Made by a program: the position numbers and the translations under genes. This document shows positions 32,227-33,866 of a stretch of DNA of 33,866 nt, one piece after another. A model generated the notes under the pieces. The model saw only the letters and a list, made by a program, of their open reading frames with translations, had not been told where the DNA came from and made no database searches. Origin of the DNA: Lachnospiraceae bacterium (GTDB lineage Bacteria; Bacillota; Clostridia; Lachnospirales; Lachnospiraceae); assembly GCA_014804615.1 (NCBI GenBank), contig JAAUZL010000024.1:161989-195854 (forward strand), written 5' to 3'. Each line of letters begins with the position of its first letter. Position 1 is the stretch's first letter.

Positions 32227-33678
32227 ATGCTTTTTAATTCCATGACCTTCGCTGTCTTTTTGACAGTGGTATTTATCTTGTATCATATCGTGCCTGCCAG
32301 ATTCCGCTGGATCTTCCTGCTGGCGGCAAGCTACGCTTTCTACATGAATCTTCATGTGGCCTATGGGCTTTTGCTCTTCGCCTCCACCGCTCTGACCTAT
32401 TTCATGGGTCTGAGTCTGGAAAAAGCACCTGACAAAAAAGCAAAAAATCGCTGTCTGCTCAGTGGTATTCTGCCCCTGATCGGTATCCTCCTTATCTTTA
32501 AGCTGGGGGGACCTGCTATCGACAGGCTGAACGCCCTGATCGACGCGGGACGGCTTACCATACATCCTGTGACCCTGCGGATCCTTCTTCCGGCGGGTGT
32601 CTCTTTCTACTTTTTTCAGTCCATGGGATATCTCATCGATGTCTATAAGGGAAAAATCCATGCAGAGCGCCATTTCGGCTACTACGCCCTGTTCGTCTCC
32701 TTCTTTCCACAGCTGCTGGCAGGCCCCATCGGACGGGCAGACGCTCTTCTTCCACAGTTAAAAAAGGAGCGGACTTTTGATTATGATAAGGTAACCTACG
32801 GCCTGAAACTGATGGCCTGGGGATATTTTAAAAAGCTGGTGATCGCGGACATCTTTGCCGTCGTGGTGGACAAGGTATACAACAATCCTTACAGCTATGT
32901 GGGGCTTGTCTTTATCATCGTTACCGTCATGTTTGCCATCGAGATCTACTGTGATTTTTCCGGCTATTCGGACATCGCCATCGGCTGTGCCAAGCTTTTT
33001 GGCATCGACCTGATGACCAACTTTAAGAGTCCCTACTTTTCCTTCTCCATCCGGGAATTCTGGAGCAGATGGCATATCTCTCTGTCCACCTGGTTTCGGG
33101 ACTATGTCTACATCCCCCTAGGCGGCAACCGGGTGAAGAAATGGCGGCACTGCGCTAACCTGTTTCTCACTTTTTTAGTCAGCGGTTTTTGGCACGGCAG
33201 TTCTCTGACCTACCTTGTCTGGGGCGGTCTTCACGGCCTTCTGCAGATCCTTGAGGTACTGCTGCATCCGAAGAAGCCTGCTGACAGTGCAAAGAAGAAT
33301 GCACCGCGAAAATGGTTCTGGCAGCTTCCCCTTACTTTTATTCTGGTCTGCCTCACCTGGATCTTTTTCCGGGCAAACACCATACAGGATGCTTTCTGGA
33401 TCCTCTCCCGGCTGTTCTGGGATGCAGCCAGACCTCTGAACTACTTAAAAACTGCCGCGATCTGTCTGGATATGCCCTATATCTCCATGTTTGGCATGGC
33501 ACTGTCCGTAATCGTCCTCTTTGTTTATGATCTGGTTTCCCTAAAACGGGATGTGATCGAACTGGTATCCGCCCAAAACTGTCTGGTTCGCTGGGCAGTG
33601 TATGTGCTGCTGCTTACAGTGATCGCTCTCTTCTCCAGCAAAGGGATTGCAACGGAGTTCATTTATATGGCATTCTAA
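32227..33678 (+). CDS. MBOAT family O-acyltransferase (DltB/AlgI-like), third of three
   Basis: The product is 483 residues. GGAG lies 6 bases before the ATG. Family motifs are intact: PQLLAGPIGR (161-170), YCDFSGYSD (241-249), FWSRWHISLSTWFRDYVYIPLGGNR (278-302 region), GFWHGSS with His323 and LHG with His336. It is closer in type to the 7974-9449 enzyme than to the 28993-30528 one. The next gene starts 15 bases downstream and encodes a membrane-anchored protein that is probably its SGNH partner, repeating the MBOAT-SGNH order of the other unit. The acyl group and acceptor are unknown. Confidence 0.93.
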   Translation: MLFNSMTFAVFLTVVFILYHIVPARFRWIFLLAASYAFYMNLHVAYGLLLFASTALTYFMGLSLEKAPDKKAKNRCLLSGILPLIGILLIFKLGGPAIDRLNALIDAGRLTIHPVTLRILLPAGVSFYFFQSMGYLIDVYKGKIHAERHFGYYALFVSFFPQLLAGPIGRADALLPQLKKERTFDYDKVTYGLKLMAWGYFKKLVIADIFAVVVDKVYNNPYSYVGLVFIIVTVMFAIEIYCDFSGYSDIAIGCAKLFGIDLMTNFKSPYFSFSIREFWSRWHISLSTWFRDYVYIPLGGNRVKKWRHCANLFLTFLVSGFWHGSSLTYLVWGGLHGLLQILEVLLHPKKPADSAKKNAPRKWFWQLPLTFILVCLTWIFFRANTIQDAFWILSRLFWDAARPLNYLKTAAICLDMPYISMFGMALSVIVLFVYDLVSLKRDVIELVSAQNCLVRWAVYVLLLTVIALFSSKGIATEFIYMAF

Positions 33679-33693
33679 ATAAAAAGAGGTAAA

Positions 33694-33866
33694 ATGATGA
33701 AAAGAAATAAAACATTCCTGATATTTGTTATCAAGTGTATCACCATCCCGGCGATGGCAATTCTGCTTATCTTTCTGTTAAATATACCGTATCGGAAAAT
33801 AGATGATGAGAAATATATGGATCTGTGGGATCTGCAGTCACTGGGTATTCACATCGATGATGTGAA
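33694..33866 (+). CDS. Membrane-anchored protein, probable SGNH/DltD-like partner (3' truncated by window edge)
   Basis: Only about 57 residues are visible. Two ATGs in a row (33694, 33697) follow an AGAGG site; the second gives the better spacing. The product starts with a basic tail and one hydrophobic helix (about 8-28), then LNIPYRKIDDEKY. It directly follows an MBOAT gene, where SGNH or DltD-like proteins usually lie, but the catalytic part is outside the window, so the family is inferred from position only. Confidence 0.55.
   Translation, partial: MMKRNKTFLIFVIKCITIPAMAILLIFLLNIPYRKIDDEKYMDLWDLQSLGIHIDDV

Overview
The window looks like the chromosome of a low-to-mid-GC Gram-positive Clostridia member, most likely Lachnospiraceae-like. 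This rests on strong GGAGG-type ribosome binding sites, a lipoprotein signal with a lipobox, a BspA-type DUF285 leucine-rich-repeat surface protein, and several DUF60xx-type multi-pass membrane proteins of the kind I associate with gut Clostridia. The taxonomic call is an inference. There is no rRNA or tRNA gene, CRISPR array, transposase, integrase or phage gene. Coding density is very high and no gene-free stretch reaches 300 bases; the longest gaps are 25949-26150 and 11460-11613.

Almost every gene points to extracytoplasmic glycopolymer assembly and decoration. (A) 1-946 (+): the 3' end of a membrane-anchored SGNH-like protein that has lost key catalytic residues, ending at a bidirectional terminator. 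(B) 11459-1006 (-): one tight transcription unit with a GT-C-like membrane protein apparently split in two (10278-11459 and 9466-10227), an MBOAT O-acyltransferase, a DltD/AlgJ-like SGNH partner and a 1959-residue BspA-like surface protein. (C) 11614-13209 (+): an isolated FAD amine-oxidase/UDP-galactopyranose-mutase-like enzyme. (D) 22139-13217 (-): a long unit with two GT-C-like proteins, a GtrA-like protein, a radical SAM protein, an SGNH lipoprotein and an ABC-2 exporter (ATPase plus two permeases).

(E) 22259-30528: a mosaic with a VOC protein (+), an acyl carrier protein (-), an FkbH-like HAD protein (-), a membrane SGNH hydrolase (-), a GT-C-like protein (+), a GtrB/DPM1-like glycosyltransferase (-) and a second MBOAT (-). 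(F) 30672-33866 (+): a GtrII-like glucosyltransferase, a third MBOAT, and the 5' end of a membrane-anchored protein that is probably its SGNH partner.

Working model (inference): polyprenyl-phosphate sugars made by the GtrB-like enzyme and flipped by the GtrA-like protein feed the GT-C enzymes, which build or branch a wall polymer outside the membrane. Three MBOAT/SGNH sets then acylate it. The most interesting part is the FkbH + ACP + MBOAT + SGNH set, which matches the DltA/DltC/DltB/DltD logic of D-alanylation, except that the loader is of the glyceryl-ACP type. It could be a Dlt-like pathway that exports a glyceryl or related hydroxyacyl group for wall decoration.
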